A program made the translations under genes and the position numbers. This document shows, piece by piece, positions 17,265 through 27,320 of a stretch of 64,000 nucleotides of DNA. The DNA comes from Symbiodinium natans (taxonomy: Eukaryota > Sar > Dinophyceae > Suessiales > Symbiodiniaceae). Under the pieces are notes generated by a model. That model saw nothing but the letters and a program-made list of their open reading frames with translations, was not told the origin of the DNA and searched no databases. Location of the stretch: NCBI GenBank assembly GCA_905221605.1, contig CAJNDS010000687.1, positions 1-64,000 on the forward strand. The letters run 5' to 3'. Every line of letters starts with the position of its first letter. The first letter of the stretch is position 1.

Positions 17265-17349
17265 CTGCAAGGACGCCCAGGAGGTTCTTCAGGGTCTCAG
17301 TGGACACTTCCTGCAGCCGTACGGGGCTGTAGAAAACCTTGAGACATAC
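17265..17349 (-). CDS. Exon of a helical-repeat-like protein
   Basis: Acceptor GGCGCAG, frame VCLKVFYSPVRLQEVSTETL then KNLLGVLA, donor GCAG|GT. Joins the exon at 17651-17576 in phase 0. The amphipathic Leu pattern and VSTETLKNLL recall HEAT/TOG repeats of XMAP215-type microtubule proteins, but this is only a resemblance. Confidence 0.55.
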
Positions 17350-17575
17350 CTGCGCCTGTGTGAAACAGTGTGCTTCTTGGCGCACTGCAACATGGCCAAA
17401 TACAGCTCTTAGACTAGCGAAGGATCGCTGTAGCTGTGCATGCTTTGCAGAGCGCTGCATCCCCCGTCGCTTCGAAAACTGAAAAGAGCTGACTGCTTCA
17501 ACACCGAATGAAACTACCCTTGTACGGGCAAGAACCCTTAAACCCTAAACCCTAAACGCTCAACCCTAAACCCGC

Positions 17576-17651
17576 CTCCAACTCTGCATCGCGGTCGTCG
17601 GAACCACGCTTTATAAACTGAAGCATCAGTCTCAGAACCATCAGCCTCGGA
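17576..17651 (-). CDS. Exon of a helical-repeat-like protein
   Basis: Acceptor TCTGAAG, frame PRLMVLRLMLQFIKRGSDD then RDAELE, donor GGAG|GC. Phase 2 at its start matches the phase 2 end of the exon at 18581-18517. Bracketed by CCCTAAA (17538-17575) and TTTAGGG (17665-17688). Confidence 0.6.
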
Positions 17652-17853
17652 CTTCAGAAAACAGTTTAGGGTTTAGGGTTTAGGGGTAAGGGCTCACCAA
17701 CTATAGATCAGGGACTTAGTGCCGAAGTTAGGATCCTTCTAACCCAATTTAGGGCTCTTAGAACTCTACTTCTACCTAGGGAGGCCCCTCCCTGCATCAG
17801 TAAGCATCAGACAATTGGCGCAGCTCTTGTTTTGCAATCCATACAAAAGCCCT

Positions 17854-17964
17854 ATGTGGGGGTTTCCCAAAATGAATAGGGGTACTCCTGTTCTACCCCA
17901 AATAGAATAGAATTTTCCTTAAAGGGACTCCCAAAAGGGTACCCCATTTTCGGAAACCCCCATG
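17854..17964. mobile_element. MITE-like element, family D
   Basis: Inverted ends of about 20 bp: TGTGGGGGTTTCCCAAAATG at the left and, on the other strand from the right, CATGGGGGTTTCCGAAAATG. Interior is AT-rich and lacks coding capacity. A related copy lies at 57533-57642. Confidence 0.6.
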
Positions 17965-18079
17965 TCAAGACAATCAGTGAATGGCTGCATGAGGCCCATG
18001 CCACAGCTGCCCGAAGCTTTCGTGCCTGAAGGGCCCAGGCATCCTTCTTACCGGTGGGTCCTCACCTCGCCTACGCCCC

Positions 18080-18285
18080 GAGCCCTAAGCCCTAAAGCCC
18101 TAAAGCCCTAAAGCCCAAAAGCCCAAAAGCCCAAAAGCCCAAAAGCCCAAAAGCCCAAAAGCCCAAAAGCCCAAAAGCCCTAAAGCCCAAAAGCCCAAAG
18201 CCCTAAAGCCCAAAAGCCCTCTAAAGCCCTAAAGCCCTAAAGCCCTAAAGCCCTAAAGCCCTATGCCCTAAGCCCTAAGCTTAAC
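18080..18285. repeat. AAAGCCC-type heptamer array
   Basis: CCCTAAG/CCCTAAAG units grade into a uniform run of AAAGCCC/AAAAGCC and back: a variant unit amplified locally. Confidence 0.9.
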
Positions 18286-18516
18286 GCGGTTGTTCTGCAA
18301 GTCATGCCTGGCCTGCAAAGTTCCCTGTGGAGGGCACGCGCCGTGATCAGATGACTGGGAACATGCTGCTCTGGGGGATCCGTTTGGGGAACCTTGAACT
18401 TGTATTATTTTTACATGTCCTTACATACATACACATAAACATACATATGCATAATATATATATATGTATATAATATGTATATATAATATGTATAATATGG
18501 TTTAGGGTCTTGCGGC

Positions 18517-18581
18517 CTCTGTAGCGTCTGCAGATTCTGGAGGAAGAACTTGGACACAAGCGAGACGGCCTCTCGGACAAC
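18517..18581 (-). CDS. Exon of a helical-repeat-like protein
   Basis: Acceptor CCCGAG, frame VVREAVSLVSKFFLQNLQTL, donor CAGAG|GC (phase 2). In phase with the exons on either side. (AT)n lies at 18449-18500. Confidence 0.6.
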
Positions 18582-18730
18582 CTCGGGGGGGGGGGGGGGA
18601 GTTTAACCGGGCGATTTCGAGGGTTTAGGGTTTAGGCTTTAGGGTTTCGGGGGCGCTCCATTGAACATGAAGGGTGACGTAGCACATGGCTTCCTCACAA
18701 GCCCATGACTCGGGCAAACATGCCTCATAC

Positions 18731-18817
18731 CCAAAGCTCGACCACCTCGAAGCCCGAACTGACCATGGAGGGAGGCTGCCCCGGTGGGAATAACGCAGCT
18801 AGGACAGCCATTCGGAA
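18731..18817 (-). CDS. Exon of a helical-repeat-like protein
   Basis: Acceptor CCCTAAG (a telomere-type unit variant provides the AG), frame FRMAVLAALFPPGQPP then SMVSSGFEVVELW, donor TGG|GTATGAG (phase 0). Joins 18581-18517 in phase to give VVELW-VVREAVS. Confidence 0.55.
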
Positions 18818-18905
18818 CTTAGGGTTTAGGGTTTAGGGTTTAGGGTTTAGGGTTTAGGGTTGAAAGATAGATCACGCAATGCAGGATCCCAGATACTTTT
18901 TCTGC

Positions 18906-18943
18906 CTCTTCCCGAGGGCCGGGCTGTCAAGGGTGCCCCTGAT
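18906..18943 (-). CDS. Candidate short exon
   Basis: Acceptor ACATCAG, frame GTLDSPALGK, donor AAGAG|GC. Starts in phase 2, compatible with the end of 19289-19144. Confidence 0.4.
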
Positions 18944-19143
18944 GTAACAGGACCCGTCAGAACAGACACCTCAGCGGCTCTGCTTCAAGGCATCAGGTGC
19001 TTATGGCTTAATTAAGGTGAGGAATCGTGCCGGGTGCTCTTTGCAACAGGTCTGGTGCATGCGCAGAAGCAGGCCGCTCGCGAAGCGAACATGCACAAGC
19101 CGCACCGTCATCTGTTCTTTGCTTGTATTACAGGCCACTGCGC

Positions 19144-19289
19144 CTGGCATCAGCTGCGGTCGGGGCTAAGGTCAAAAGGGTTTGGAGCAAGGGCGTCTGA
19201 GCAAACTGGACCGGAGATCTCTGTTCTGGGCATCTGGCGAGCTTTTCCAGCACGGACCTGTCGATGCCACGGCTGAAATTGTACCCATG
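19144..19289 (-). CDS. Exon, unknown protein
   Basis: Acceptor CCCTCAG, frame HGYNFSRGIDRSVLEKLARC then SPVQFAQTPLLQTLLTLAP, donor GCCAG|GC. One of the longest open islands in this cluster; family not recognised. Confidence 0.6.
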
Positions 19290-19299
19290 CTGAGGGTTT

Positions 19300-19400
19300 A
19301 CGAGAATAAGGGACCCCCTAAAATAGAACGCCCCAAATAGCAGGATCCCCTTAAAAGGAGCACCCAGTAAGGTAGTTACCCGTATTATGGTGCACGCCCT
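19300..19400. repeat. Dispersed element fragment
   Basis: ACGAGAATAAGGGACCCCC ... AAAATAGAACGCCCC resembles parts of the segments at 24722-24775 and 45050-45100. Too diverged to define ends. Confidence 0.3.
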
Positions 19401-19548
19401 GCACGCAACCTGGTAATGCCTAAGATTCTCGTCAGTCTGCGCTTGCCCCCTAAACCGTAAACCGTAAACCGCCCTAAACCCCAAACCCAAAGCCCTAACT
19501 GTGCAGCGCAACCTTGCAGCGACACGAATAAAAAGGGGCGTGGCAAAC

Positions 19549-19608
19549 CTGCACGTATCCCACCCGGGTTGCAATGGGACGCTACCGAAACTACGGAAAC
19601 TACGCATC
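19549..19608 (-). CDS. Candidate exon, unknown protein
   Basis: Acceptor ATAGCAG, frame MRSFRSFGSVPLQPGWDTC, donor GTGCAG|GTTTGCC. The frame ends in phase 2. Confidence 0.45.
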
Positions 19609-19699
19609 CTGCTATGGCCCCCAAAACCCTAAGCCCTAAAAGCCCTAAAAGCCCTGCGAAAAACCGCGTAGCCTCATCTCCTCATCTCCTGTTTTTGAA

Positions 19700-20250
19700 A
19701 CCTTGGGACCCTAAACCCTGAGCGCTGAACCCTAAGCCCAAAACCGCCAACCCTGAACTCTGAATCCTACTCCCAAAACCCTAAACCCTCATCCCCCTCA
19801 ACCCTAAACCCTGAAGCCTCAACCTCAAGCCCGAAACCCTAAACCCTACACCCTAAACCCCTAAGCCCAACCCGTTTTGTGGCCCCAACCCAGACCCTGC
19901 CTCGCCCAGAAAGGCCCATGGTTGCCGGCAGCTAGGAGCGACCTTACCCGCAGGAGGAGCCCAGTTGTGGAAGATGCCAAAGTTGAGTTTAGGGTTTAGG
20001 GTTTAGGGTTTAGGGTTTAGGGTTTAGGGTTTAGGGTTTAGGGTTTAGGGTTTAGGGTTTAGGGTTTAGGGTTTAGGGTTTAGGGTTTAGGTTTAGGGTT
20101 TGGGGTTTGGGGTTTGGGGTTTGGGGTTTGGGGTTTGGGGTTTGGGGTTTGGGGTTTGGGGTTTGGGGTTTGGGGTTCAGCCAGGGTTTGGGGTCTAGGG
20201 TTTGGGGTTCAGGGTTTGGGGTTTCGGGTTGGATTTCGGGTTTGGGTTTT
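19700..20250. repeat. Decayed CCCTAAA run, island, long TTTAGGG/TTTGGGG run
   Basis: CCCTAAA variants 19700-19865; a 115-bp GC-rich island whose strand is unresolved (19942-19983 minus NFGIFHNWAPP with GG|GTAAGG, or plus from CCCGCAG); then about 15 perfect TTTAGGG passing abruptly to about 11 perfect TTTGGGG at 20097-20178. Confidence 0.85.
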
Positions 20251-20532
20251 GGAATTATAGTGGTTTGGGGCTTTATAAAAAAGACCTCAAAGTAGTCTTT
20301 GGCCTGTTCCTTTGTTGCGGTGTCTCGCGCCTCTTGGGTATACATGTCGCGAGCTCAGTTCACCAAGGCCTTTACCCCAAAACCCTAAACCCTAAACCCT
20401 AAACCCGAAACCGGAAACCGGTGAGGGTCTAAGGGTTGCAGGCTTCCGGTCGTACAGTTTCGGGTTTTCAGGGGCTCTTAGTGGCCCGCGCGAAGACTGG
20501 TCAACAGCCCTTCAGATCAGGAGCATGTGGGC

Positions 20533-20595
20533 CTCTGGCGGAACACGGGCGTGCAGAAGCGACTGCTTCCTTGGCCCAGGCCATATTCAAGGGGT
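20533..20595 (-). CDS. Candidate exon, unknown protein
   Basis: Acceptor CCCTAG, frame PLEYGLGQGSSRFCTPVFRQ, donor CAGAG|GC. Confidence 0.5.
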
Positions 20596-20694
20596 CTAGG
20601 GCTTAGGGTTTAGGGTTTCGGGTTTAGTATCTAGGGCTTGAAAGAGCAGGCACACAACAAAACAGGTGGCAAATGTTCCAGTCAGGAGTCAAAA

Positions 20695-20760
20695 GCGGCA
20701 GTACCTGGAGGTCCGGTTCTTCGGTGTTGGGCCGGCCGACGGCGGGCCTGCGCGCAAGGA
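20695..20760. CDS. Coding-like island, strand unresolved
   Basis: Plus strand after GGCAG reads YLEVRFFGVGPADGGPARK; minus strand after GCGCAG reads GPPSAGPTPKNRTS with donor CCAG|GTAC. Both have high-GC third positions, so strand cannot be decided by eye. Confidence 0.35.
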
Positions 20761-21835
20761 TTGGTCATGGCCCCCGCACAGATTTAACCGGCAAAGCATA
20801 AAGTATCTTACAGGATGAGGCCTCCCAAAACCTCCTAAATCTCCCCACATGTAGAAGCCGTTTTTATCGGAACACCCCAACAAAAACACATGAACCCTAA
20901 ACGCCCTAAACCCTACACTCCAGTAGGTACCCCAATTTCGGGAAAGCGCCCCAGGGGGGTGGCCCTGATGTCATTGGGGCAGGAGGGCGACTCTGCGAGG
21001 TTTTGGGCAGGCATGGGCATGGCTCTAGCAAGTTTAGGGTTAGGGGTTTAGGGTTTAGGGTTCAAGAGTTAGGGTTCAGGGTTTAGGGACCCTAAGCCAA
21101 AAAAACGTACATGCACTTAAGCCCCTAGAAACCTCTCAAGCCCTCCAAAAGCCCCTCAAAAAACAACCAACTGCCGGCTGAGTCCCGCACCCAACAAAGT
21201 TTACCATGGCAACGGCGACCCGGGACCTGGCGAGGGTTTAGGGTGTAGGGTTTAGGGTTTAGGGTTTAGAGTCTAGAGGTGTCTTCTCTAAAGGAGAGCT
21301 TTAGGGCAAGGCTTGCTCGGGATGATTTGGGCTTATCAAAGCTTCTTCGGATCCAGAGTTTGGGAGCCAAAGAGTCTGGTGCCTAGCGTTGGCTTTAGAA
21401 GGCCCTACTTAAGGCTTTCTGGGGAGGATGTACACTTTGAGTTATATAGGGGGATTAGAGTATCCCAAAAGTGCAAGGTGTGCTCGCTCAGCTACTAAGA
21501 ATTTGTTTCAGGCTTTAGGTTTCAGGCGCTTTCTGGGGCTCCGTGTTCGGAAGGTAGCCTCCATGATCTTCCCACCTGGACCACTTCTGCCTACCCGAGA
21601 CCCCCCGTCCGAAATTCACCGTCATGAGAAAACAAACCCCGAAATTCCCCCCCGGACCCCAAACCCTAAACCATGTAGCCCCTAAAAACCCGAAACCCTG
21701 AACTCCTGAAACCCCGAAATTGCGCGAAACTCCCAAACCCAAAGCCCCAAACCCTGAGTCCCAGAACTCGCAACCCTGAAATCCCCCCTCCGCCCCCTTC
21801 GCAAAAAAAACAATTAATAATATCAACCCAAAACC

Positions 21836-22262
21836 CCAAAACCCCAAAACCCCCAAACCCCAAAAACCCCAAAAAGCCCAAAACCCCCAAAACCCAAAAC
21901 CCCCAAAACCCCCAAAACCCCCAAAAGCCCCAAAACCCCCAAAACCCCCCAAAACCCCCAAAACGCCAAACCCCCCAAATCCCCAAAACCCCCCCAAATC
22001 CCCAAAACCCCCCCCAAATCCCCAAACCCCCCAAACCCCAAAACCCCCAAACCCCCAAAACCCCGAAAACCCCCAAAACCCCCAAAACCCCAAACCCCAA
22101 AACCCCAAAACCCCAGCACCCCAAAACCCCCCAAAACCCCCCCAAAAAAACCCCAAAACCCCCCCAAAAAACCCCAAAACCCTAAAACCCCAAAACCCCC
22201 AAAACCCCCAAAACCCCCAAAACCCCCAAACCCCCAAAACCCCCAAAACCCCAAACCCTAAA
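21836..22262. repeat. AAAACCCC-type purine/pyrimidine array
   Basis: About 400 bp of AAAACCCC, AAACCCCC and AAAACCCCC units, i.e. telomere-type repeats with T lost; on the minus strand it reads as Gly/Phe/Trp-rich spurious ORFs. Flanked by GC-rich islands at 21500-21640 and 22266-22335. Confidence 0.95.
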
Positions 22263-22284
22263 CCCTTTGAAGTGGCGCCGGCCC

Positions 22285-22325
22285 TACCAGGCCGCGGCTT
22301 TCGCGGCCCGATCCAGGTCCTCAGC
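22285..22325 (-). CDS. Candidate short exon
   Basis: After GGGGCTGAG the frame reads DLDRAAKAAAW. Short, so weak. Lies between the AAAACCCC array and a degenerate TTTAGGG run. Confidence 0.3.
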
Positions 22326-22733
22326 CCCAAAGTTGAGTTTAGGGTTTGGGGTTTCGGGTTTAGGGTTTGGGGTTTCGGGTGTGGGGTTTAGGGCTTAGGG
22401 TTTAGGATTTAGGGTTTGGGGTTTAGGGTTTGCGGTGTGGGGTTTGGGGTTTACGGTTTACGGTTTTAGGGTTTAGGACCCAAAGTTAAGTTTAGGGTTT
22501 GTTGATGGGAGCCTGGAAGAAACACCCAAAAGCCGGAGTCCGAAGATGTGTTCGCTGACAAAGCGCCTTCTGATTCAGAGCTGGGGCGGAGTTCCACTTT
22601 GGATGTTGGATGCTGCGGTTCGGGCATAGGCCCAGGGTTCGGGTTTCGGGTTTCGAGTTTAAGGTTTAGCCACCATGGCCGCTTTTTTTGGAATACTAAA
22701 CCTTACCCTAAACCCTAAACCCTATCCCTAAAC

Positions 22734-22805
22734 CTTCAACCACAAGAAGCACATGTGTGGGCTGAAGAGCTCGATGAATGCAATGGATGATCGTTGATGT
22801 GAGCT
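22734..22805 (-). CDS. Exon whose 5' splice site is the telomere-type tract
   Basis: Acceptor GGCCAGAG, frame SSHQRSSIAFIELF then SPHMCFLWLK, ending AAG|GTTTAGGGATAGGG: the intron begins with the first tract unit. 24 whole codons, phase 0 at both ends. Confidence 0.55.
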
Positions 22806-22924
22806 CTCTGGCCTCTTCTTGTGTGCCGGGCTAGGATACAGGGTTTAGGGTTTAGGGTTTAGGGTTTAGGGTTTAGGGTTTAGGGTTTATAGGGTTTATA
22901 GGGTTTAGGGTGCGAGGATTCCTT

Positions 22925-23110
22925 GTACATTCCAATCGATCTGTGTCCCGTTGTAGGGCCCTGCTCCAATGTGCTATCAAGGTCAGCTGAGGACGACGCC
23001 TGGTCATTAGCACAAGGGCCTGGGCTGCTGTGGACAAGACTCCGGCAAGTCCTGAACCCGTCAGCCCTTTAAAGCAACTTTGCAGAAGGAAGTCTCTGTC
23101 TTGGGTTATA
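22925..23110 (-). CDS. Coding-like island
   Basis: Open for over 60 codons with GLTGSGLAGVLSTAAQALVL and MTRRRPQLTLIAHW. The plus strand is also partly open. No splice sites were fixed. Confidence 0.35.
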
Positions 23111-23392
23111 CTTCCATGGGGTGAAGAGCTCGACTTTCCTACACGCAAGCCTCATGCCTTGAGGTTTAGGGTCGAGGGATTGGGGGCCTGAAGCTCCAAA
23201 CTCTAAAGCGCAAGAAGCCAGAGCCAGGACCTCAAATGGTTGAATCCTTATACGCCATGTAAATCAAGGGACCCTCAAAAAGCAGCCCAGTAAGCACGTC
23301 TTTCCGCATGGATGAACAGGGCCAGTTTAGGGTTTCGCGCTTATGGTTCGGGGATTCGGGCTTAGGGTTTGCCCCCCCCCCCCCCCCGCCCC

Positions 23393-23472
23393 AATATGAG
23401 TGAAAGGATGCCAGCAAACATGTTGGGGAGCCAACTCGCGCCCGTGACAGCCGCAGCATCGCCAGAGCAGTC
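23393..23472 (-). CDS. Candidate exon with hydrophobic end
   Basis: Acceptor ATACCAG, frame DCSGDAAAVTGASWLPNMF then AGILSLILG, a possible membrane segment. Poly-G/C at 23371-23387 follows. Confidence 0.5.
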
Positions 23473-23552
23473 CTGGTATGAGGGGTTTAGGGTTTCGGGT
23501 TTAGGGTTCAGGGTTTAGGGTTCAGGGTTTAGGGTTTCGGGTTTAGGGCTGC

Positions 23553-23627
23553 CACGGCTTCCCCCGACTTCTGTAAACCGGCAGCATGCACTTCCCAGCG
23601 CTCCTCCTGGAGATCGTTCGGCTCATC
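23553..23627 (-). CDS. Candidate exon, acidic
   Basis: Acceptor AGCTTAG, frame DEPNDLQEERWEVHAAGLQ then KSGEAVAA. The plus strand is also open (MHFPALLLEIVRLILSFQ) but lacks an adjoining acceptor. Confidence 0.45.
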
Positions 23628-23696
23628 CTAAGCTTTCAGACATGTGGCCCCGAAACCCTAAACCCTAAACCCTCAACTTGTGGGCTGGAGGATGTC

Positions 23697-23758
23697 TAGT
23701 TTTGAAGGTTGCGCACATCATGAGCAAACCCTTCTGTGCACTTGCACACGGGGCAGTT
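23697..23758. CDS. Coding-like island with Cys motif, strand unresolved
   Basis: Minus frame NCPVCKCTEGFAHDVRNLQN ends at TAG; no AG lies between it and the tract. Plus frame GCAHHEQTLLCTCTRGSFG follows GAAG. Undecided. Confidence 0.3.
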
Positions 23759-23974
23759 TCGGGTTTGGGGTTTAGAGTTTAGGGTTTACGGTTAAATCTA
23801 GTCGCCTTTCTTTTTTTGGGGGGGGAGGGGGGGGGGGGGGAGGAGGGGGGGGGAGGAGGGGGTTCCGCCTGATACGTTGTTCCGTATTCTCACAGGAACC
23901 CCCAAAAAAAATCATGTTGTGGAGAACTGTCCATATGCAAGAAACACGAAATCCCTAAACCCTAATCCCCAATC

Positions 23975-24061
23975 CCGTTGCGCATTGGGCCCCCTGGCCC
24001 GCGCGTACTCCGCCGCAGTCTGCGGGCGGGCGAGATTGCGCAGGAGCGTCCTGGTCAGGGG
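23975..24061 (-). CDS. Candidate exon, unknown protein
   Basis: Acceptor GAGCAAG, frame PLTRTLLRNLARPQTAAEY then ARARGPNAQR. Bracketed by CCCTAAT-type units on the left and TTTAGGG on the right. A long G-rich run lies at 23817-23863. Confidence 0.5.
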
Positions 24062-24479
24062 CTTGCTCAAAAAAAACCCACAGTCCCTTTTGGGGTTTAG
24101 GGTATGGGGTTAGGGTTCAGGGTTTGACCTCTTTGAAGGAATCGCAAAACATGTACACAAGGACTAATTCATTCAAAAAAACCCCAGTAGAACTGTGTTA
24201 TCCCATTGGCAGGCGGAACGCAAGGTCACGATCTGAATATGGGGTACTTGGCATCATAGGAACCTCACAGGAACCTCACCAAAGGGCACCCCCTGGAAGC
24301 CCCCCCATATGCACCCTCTTTGGGTCAATATCAGCGTCTTCCCGATTGTCTATAACTTAGACCAACCTAAACCCTAAACCCTCAACCCCAACCCCTAAAC
24401 CCTATATAACCCTAAACCAACCCTAATCTCTAAACCCTAAACCCTAAACCCTAAACCCTAAACGTGGTTCACGGGTAGC

Positions 24480-24535
24480 CTGTAGGCGTAGAGAAGCAGC
24501 CGGATGGAGCCGGCCCCACGATTCCCAGCCATCTC
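24480..24535 (-). CDS. Candidate exon, unknown protein
   Basis: Acceptor GGCGCAG, frame EMAGNRGAGSIRLLLYAY, donor TACAG|GC (phase 2). Followed upstream by (TA)n at 24562-24597. Confidence 0.55.
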
Positions 24536-24561
24536 CTGCGCCTCGTCCGTGCAGGGCGTGA

Positions 24562-24596
<35 letters not shown>

Positions 24597-24857
24597 CATA
24601 CGTAACATATGGTTCATGTGGTATAACGTTTCGCATTGTAGCCGGATTCCCATATGAGGTCAACATCTAGACCCAAGAGTAACCTAGGAATAAAAAAAGT
24701 GCCCTTCTTTGGTTTGCAGAGGCGTATAAGGGAACCTAAAACCCAAAAAGTGGAATAAGGGCCTACTCTGGGTTCTAGCCCTAAACCCTAAACCCCAAAC
24801 CCCAAACGCCAAACCCTAAACCCTAGACCCTAGACTAGCCCTAGACAAGATCCTCCC

Positions 24858-24946
24858 CCCGCGTGCGTGCACGGAGGCGCCGGGGCTCCAGCCAAAGTCG
24901 TCAGCTCGGAGAGCACCCACCTAGGGGCGGCCCATGTGAAAGCTTC
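24858..24946 (-). CDS. Candidate exon, unknown protein
   Basis: Acceptor TTCTAG, frame EAFTWAAPRWVLSELTTLAG. The donor is uncertain (an internal AG|GTGGGT at about 24925 is also possible). Confidence 0.5.
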
Positions 24947-25429
24947 CTAGAACAAGGTTTAGGGTTAAGTTTAGTGTTTAGAATTTAGAGTTTAGGGTTT
25001 AGGGTACCCCTTAATGTACCCCCAAGCGATACAAAATGCAGCCATCCTTGTTGTAGGAATCGCATCCCCCCCCAAAAGAAGAAGGGTGCTTACTTAGGAT
25101 TCACTTAGGATTCCAGGTGTGCGATCCTCTCTGTCTTTGCTCTCGGCGAACCGCGCCCTCTCTCTATGCACACACTAAACGCTCTGCACTCAAGGCTTAG
25201 GAAGCCGAGGGGGCTCGCCCACGATGGGCCCCTTCTGCTGGGACCCTTTGCTGGTACCCGGACCCTGAAGCCCGGACCCCTCAAAGCTCTGAGAACCCCA
25301 AAATCTGGCAAATCCTGGGGTCATTTCTGCCTGAAAAGCCCTCTCAACCCCGGGATGGGGGAAGCATTTTGGAAGCAGCTTCGCCCTCTCGCACAAACCG
25401 AACCCCAAACCCCAACTCCTAAACCCGAA

Positions 25430-25525
25430 GACCCTGCTGCAGCTCGGAAAGGCACCCCCAGAAAGAGTTGGCTTCGGAGTCGCTGGGGCTGCCTGACTGC
25501 GCAGAGGCTCGGTGTTCAGCAACAT
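25430..25525 (-). CDS. Coding-like island
   Basis: Frame MLLNTEPLRSQAAPATPKPT then LSGGAFPSCS; two minus frames are open, so the frame is uncertain. A perfect TTTAGGG tract (25535-25605) lies to the right. Confidence 0.35.
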
Positions 25526-25611
25526 TAGGGGCTGATGGGGTTTAGGGTTTAGGGTTTAGGGTTTAGGGTTTAGGGTTTAGGGTTTAGGGTTTAGGGTTTA
25601 GGATAAGCATC

Positions 25612-25682
25612 TACGGCCCCTTCCAGATAACAGATGGCTGGCCCACCAAGCTCTGTGGAAGATGAAGGAAGTGTGACAGTCA
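25612..25682 (-). CDS. Coding island directly next to introner family B copy 2
   Basis: Begins right after CCCACGATAG, the 3' end of the element on this strand. Two frames are open (TVTLPSSSTELGG or SDCHTSFIFHRAWWASHLL). The second continues an open frame from the other side of the element (QIVLVKLELA at about 25895-25925) once element and one AGTG copy are removed. Confidence 0.45.
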
Positions 25683-25684
25683 CT

Positions 25685-25888
25685 ATCGTGGGTTCCCCTA
25701 CTACCCCCCTCTAAACCCTAAACCCTAAACCCTAAACCCTAAACCCTAAACCCTAAACCCTAAACCCCAAACCCTACGTCCCCCCCGTAACAAAGGCTAT
25801 TCGGGGATAATTAAGGCGAACTAAGGCTCTTTAAGGGGGGAAACCTAGGGAGGGCAGTACAGAGGGGGGCTAGTAGGGAAACCCATGG
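25685..25888 (-). mobile_element. Introner-like element, family B, copy 2
   Basis: Same inverted ends as copy 1 (GTGGGTTCCCCTA at 25688 and TAGGGAAACCCAT at 25874), with CACT at 25681-25684 and 25889-25892 as the direct repeat. The interior shares with copy 1 the segments AAGGCGA and TTTAAGGGRGAAACC and contains about nine CCCTAAA units at 25711-25775; copy 1 has TTTAGGG units there, so the tract is inverted between copies. Confidence 0.65.
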
Positions 25889-25977
25889 CACTGGCCAACT
25901 CCAGTTTAACAAGTACAATTTGTTTGTATCTTGGATATTTTAAGGTTGGACCCTTGATGTTCAGTGTTGGGGGAACA

Positions 25978-26125
25978 CCCTAAACCCTAAACCCTAAACC
26001 CTAAACCCTAAACCCTAAACCCTAAACCCTAAACCCTAAACCCTAAACCCTAAACCCTAAACCCTAAACCCTGAACCCTGAACCCTGAACCCTGAACCCT
26101 GAACCCTGAACCCTGAACCCTGAAC
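25978..26125. repeat. CCCTAAA tract switching to ACCCTGA
   Basis: About 13 perfect CCCTAAA, then eight perfect CCCTGAA units with a sharp boundary near 26072. Confidence 0.95.
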
Positions 26126-26239
26126 CTTTTTTGAAGATCCTTAAGGTAGTATAAGAGACATGATAGGAGTACATAAAGGGGAACCTTTCGGGGGTACAAC
26201 CTTAGTTGTAAGAGTCTGAATCCCTTGAGAACCCCGAGC

Positions 26240-26331
26240 GTGCAACCGGCATGTCATCATGGATTTCCACCTGCACCCTCCTCACCCGCCGCGTCTCCGT
26301 CGTGAAGCTGCGGATGGGCAAGAAGCCAAAC
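26240..26331 (-). CDS. Candidate exon, unknown protein
   Basis: Acceptor CCTTCAG, frame FGFLPIRSFTTETRRVRRV then QVEIHDDMP. The plus strand is also open (WISTCTLLTRRVSVVKLRMG). Minus is preferred for its acceptor and for consistency with neighbours. Confidence 0.4.
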
Positions 26332-26639
26332 CTGAAGGGTTTAGGGTTTAGGGTTTAGGGTCTAGGGTCTAGGGTTTAGGGTTTAGGGTTAGGGTTTAGG
26401 TTTAGGGCTCTTTCACGAGCTTGGGCCTTTCCAGTTTGACCTTGGCAACCCTGAGCAAAAAACCCTATTGGGGGCTCCAGCGACGACAACAAATCATCCC
26501 GAGTCCCAACGGTTTTAGCACCCTAAACCCATTTCGCTAAACCCTAAATAAACCCTAAACGCTCAGCACCCTAAGCCCTAAACCCCAAACCCTAAACCCT
26601 AAACCCTGCACCCAATCATTGTCGATAGCACGCTGGGTA

Positions 26640-26719
26640 TGGCTCATGGGCGCATGCCAGGGGCCACGACTAGTCCTCTCCGCCAAACCAGGAGCTGCAC
26701 CGTCTCCACCTCACAGAAG
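26640..26719 (-). CDS. Candidate exon, unknown protein
   Basis: Acceptor CTAAAAG, frame SFCEVETVQLLVWRRGLVVA then PGMRP. The plus strand is open too. Confidence 0.35.
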
Positions 26720-26804
26720 CTTTTAGGGGTCAAACGGTTTAGGGCTTAGGGTTTCACCCTAGACCCTATACCCTAAACCTAATCCTAAACGCTAAACTCT
26801 GAAA

Positions 26805-27320
26805 CCAGTTTCAAAAGATTTGCCATGGAACCTCACCCTTAAAAAAAGGAAGTAAGTGCCCCGTCTGGTGGGACAGATGTGACAAATAGGAGGTTTCTTG
26901 TCAAGTTGGGTTCCTGCTATATACAACTCTTTCGGCTGCCTAAGCCCAAACCCTAAAGAAGAGCCCCTTGTTTCAAAACTGTCAGAACTTAAGTGCTTAC
27001 GTTTGAGTGTGGTTGGCTGACATCTGTAGCGTCGTCATGAGCTTCGAACTTGGGAGTTCAAGCGGGGAATGAGATTCAGAATATTTTTTCAGAAACATGT
27101 AGATGACCATGTAGAGGATGAATTGGTGCCGTTGCCGCCGGTAGAAATCATACTTAGAGCAGGCGCAATAGGATTCCCTTATAAGTAGGACCCCATCAAG
27201 GCACCCCCCCATTTTCGGACACCCCCCAGATGTTGCCTGGATCCAGCCGTTTACCAACAGCCAAGTCAACCGGAGCAGTGTAAACAAGGTGTTGGACTAG
27301 GAGTCTTGGAGGGTAAGAGT
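26805..27320. other. Intron/intergenic DNA, no gene recognised
   Basis: About 500 bases of mixed composition; a minus ORF at 26997-27287 has no recognisable motif. Followed by CCCTAAA/CCCCAAA at 27330-27435 and AT-rich sequence to 27690. Confidence 0.4.

Noticed and set aside
21515-22330. 271-residue Gly/Phe/Trp-rich ORF on the minus strand
   Set aside because: Pure translation of the AAAACCCC array; not a gene.
25105-25525. 120-residue plus-strand ORF MHTLNALHSRLRKPRGLAHD
   Set aside because: Shadow of GC-rich sequence; the minus strand is also open and contains the island next to the tract. Neither long ORF has a motif.
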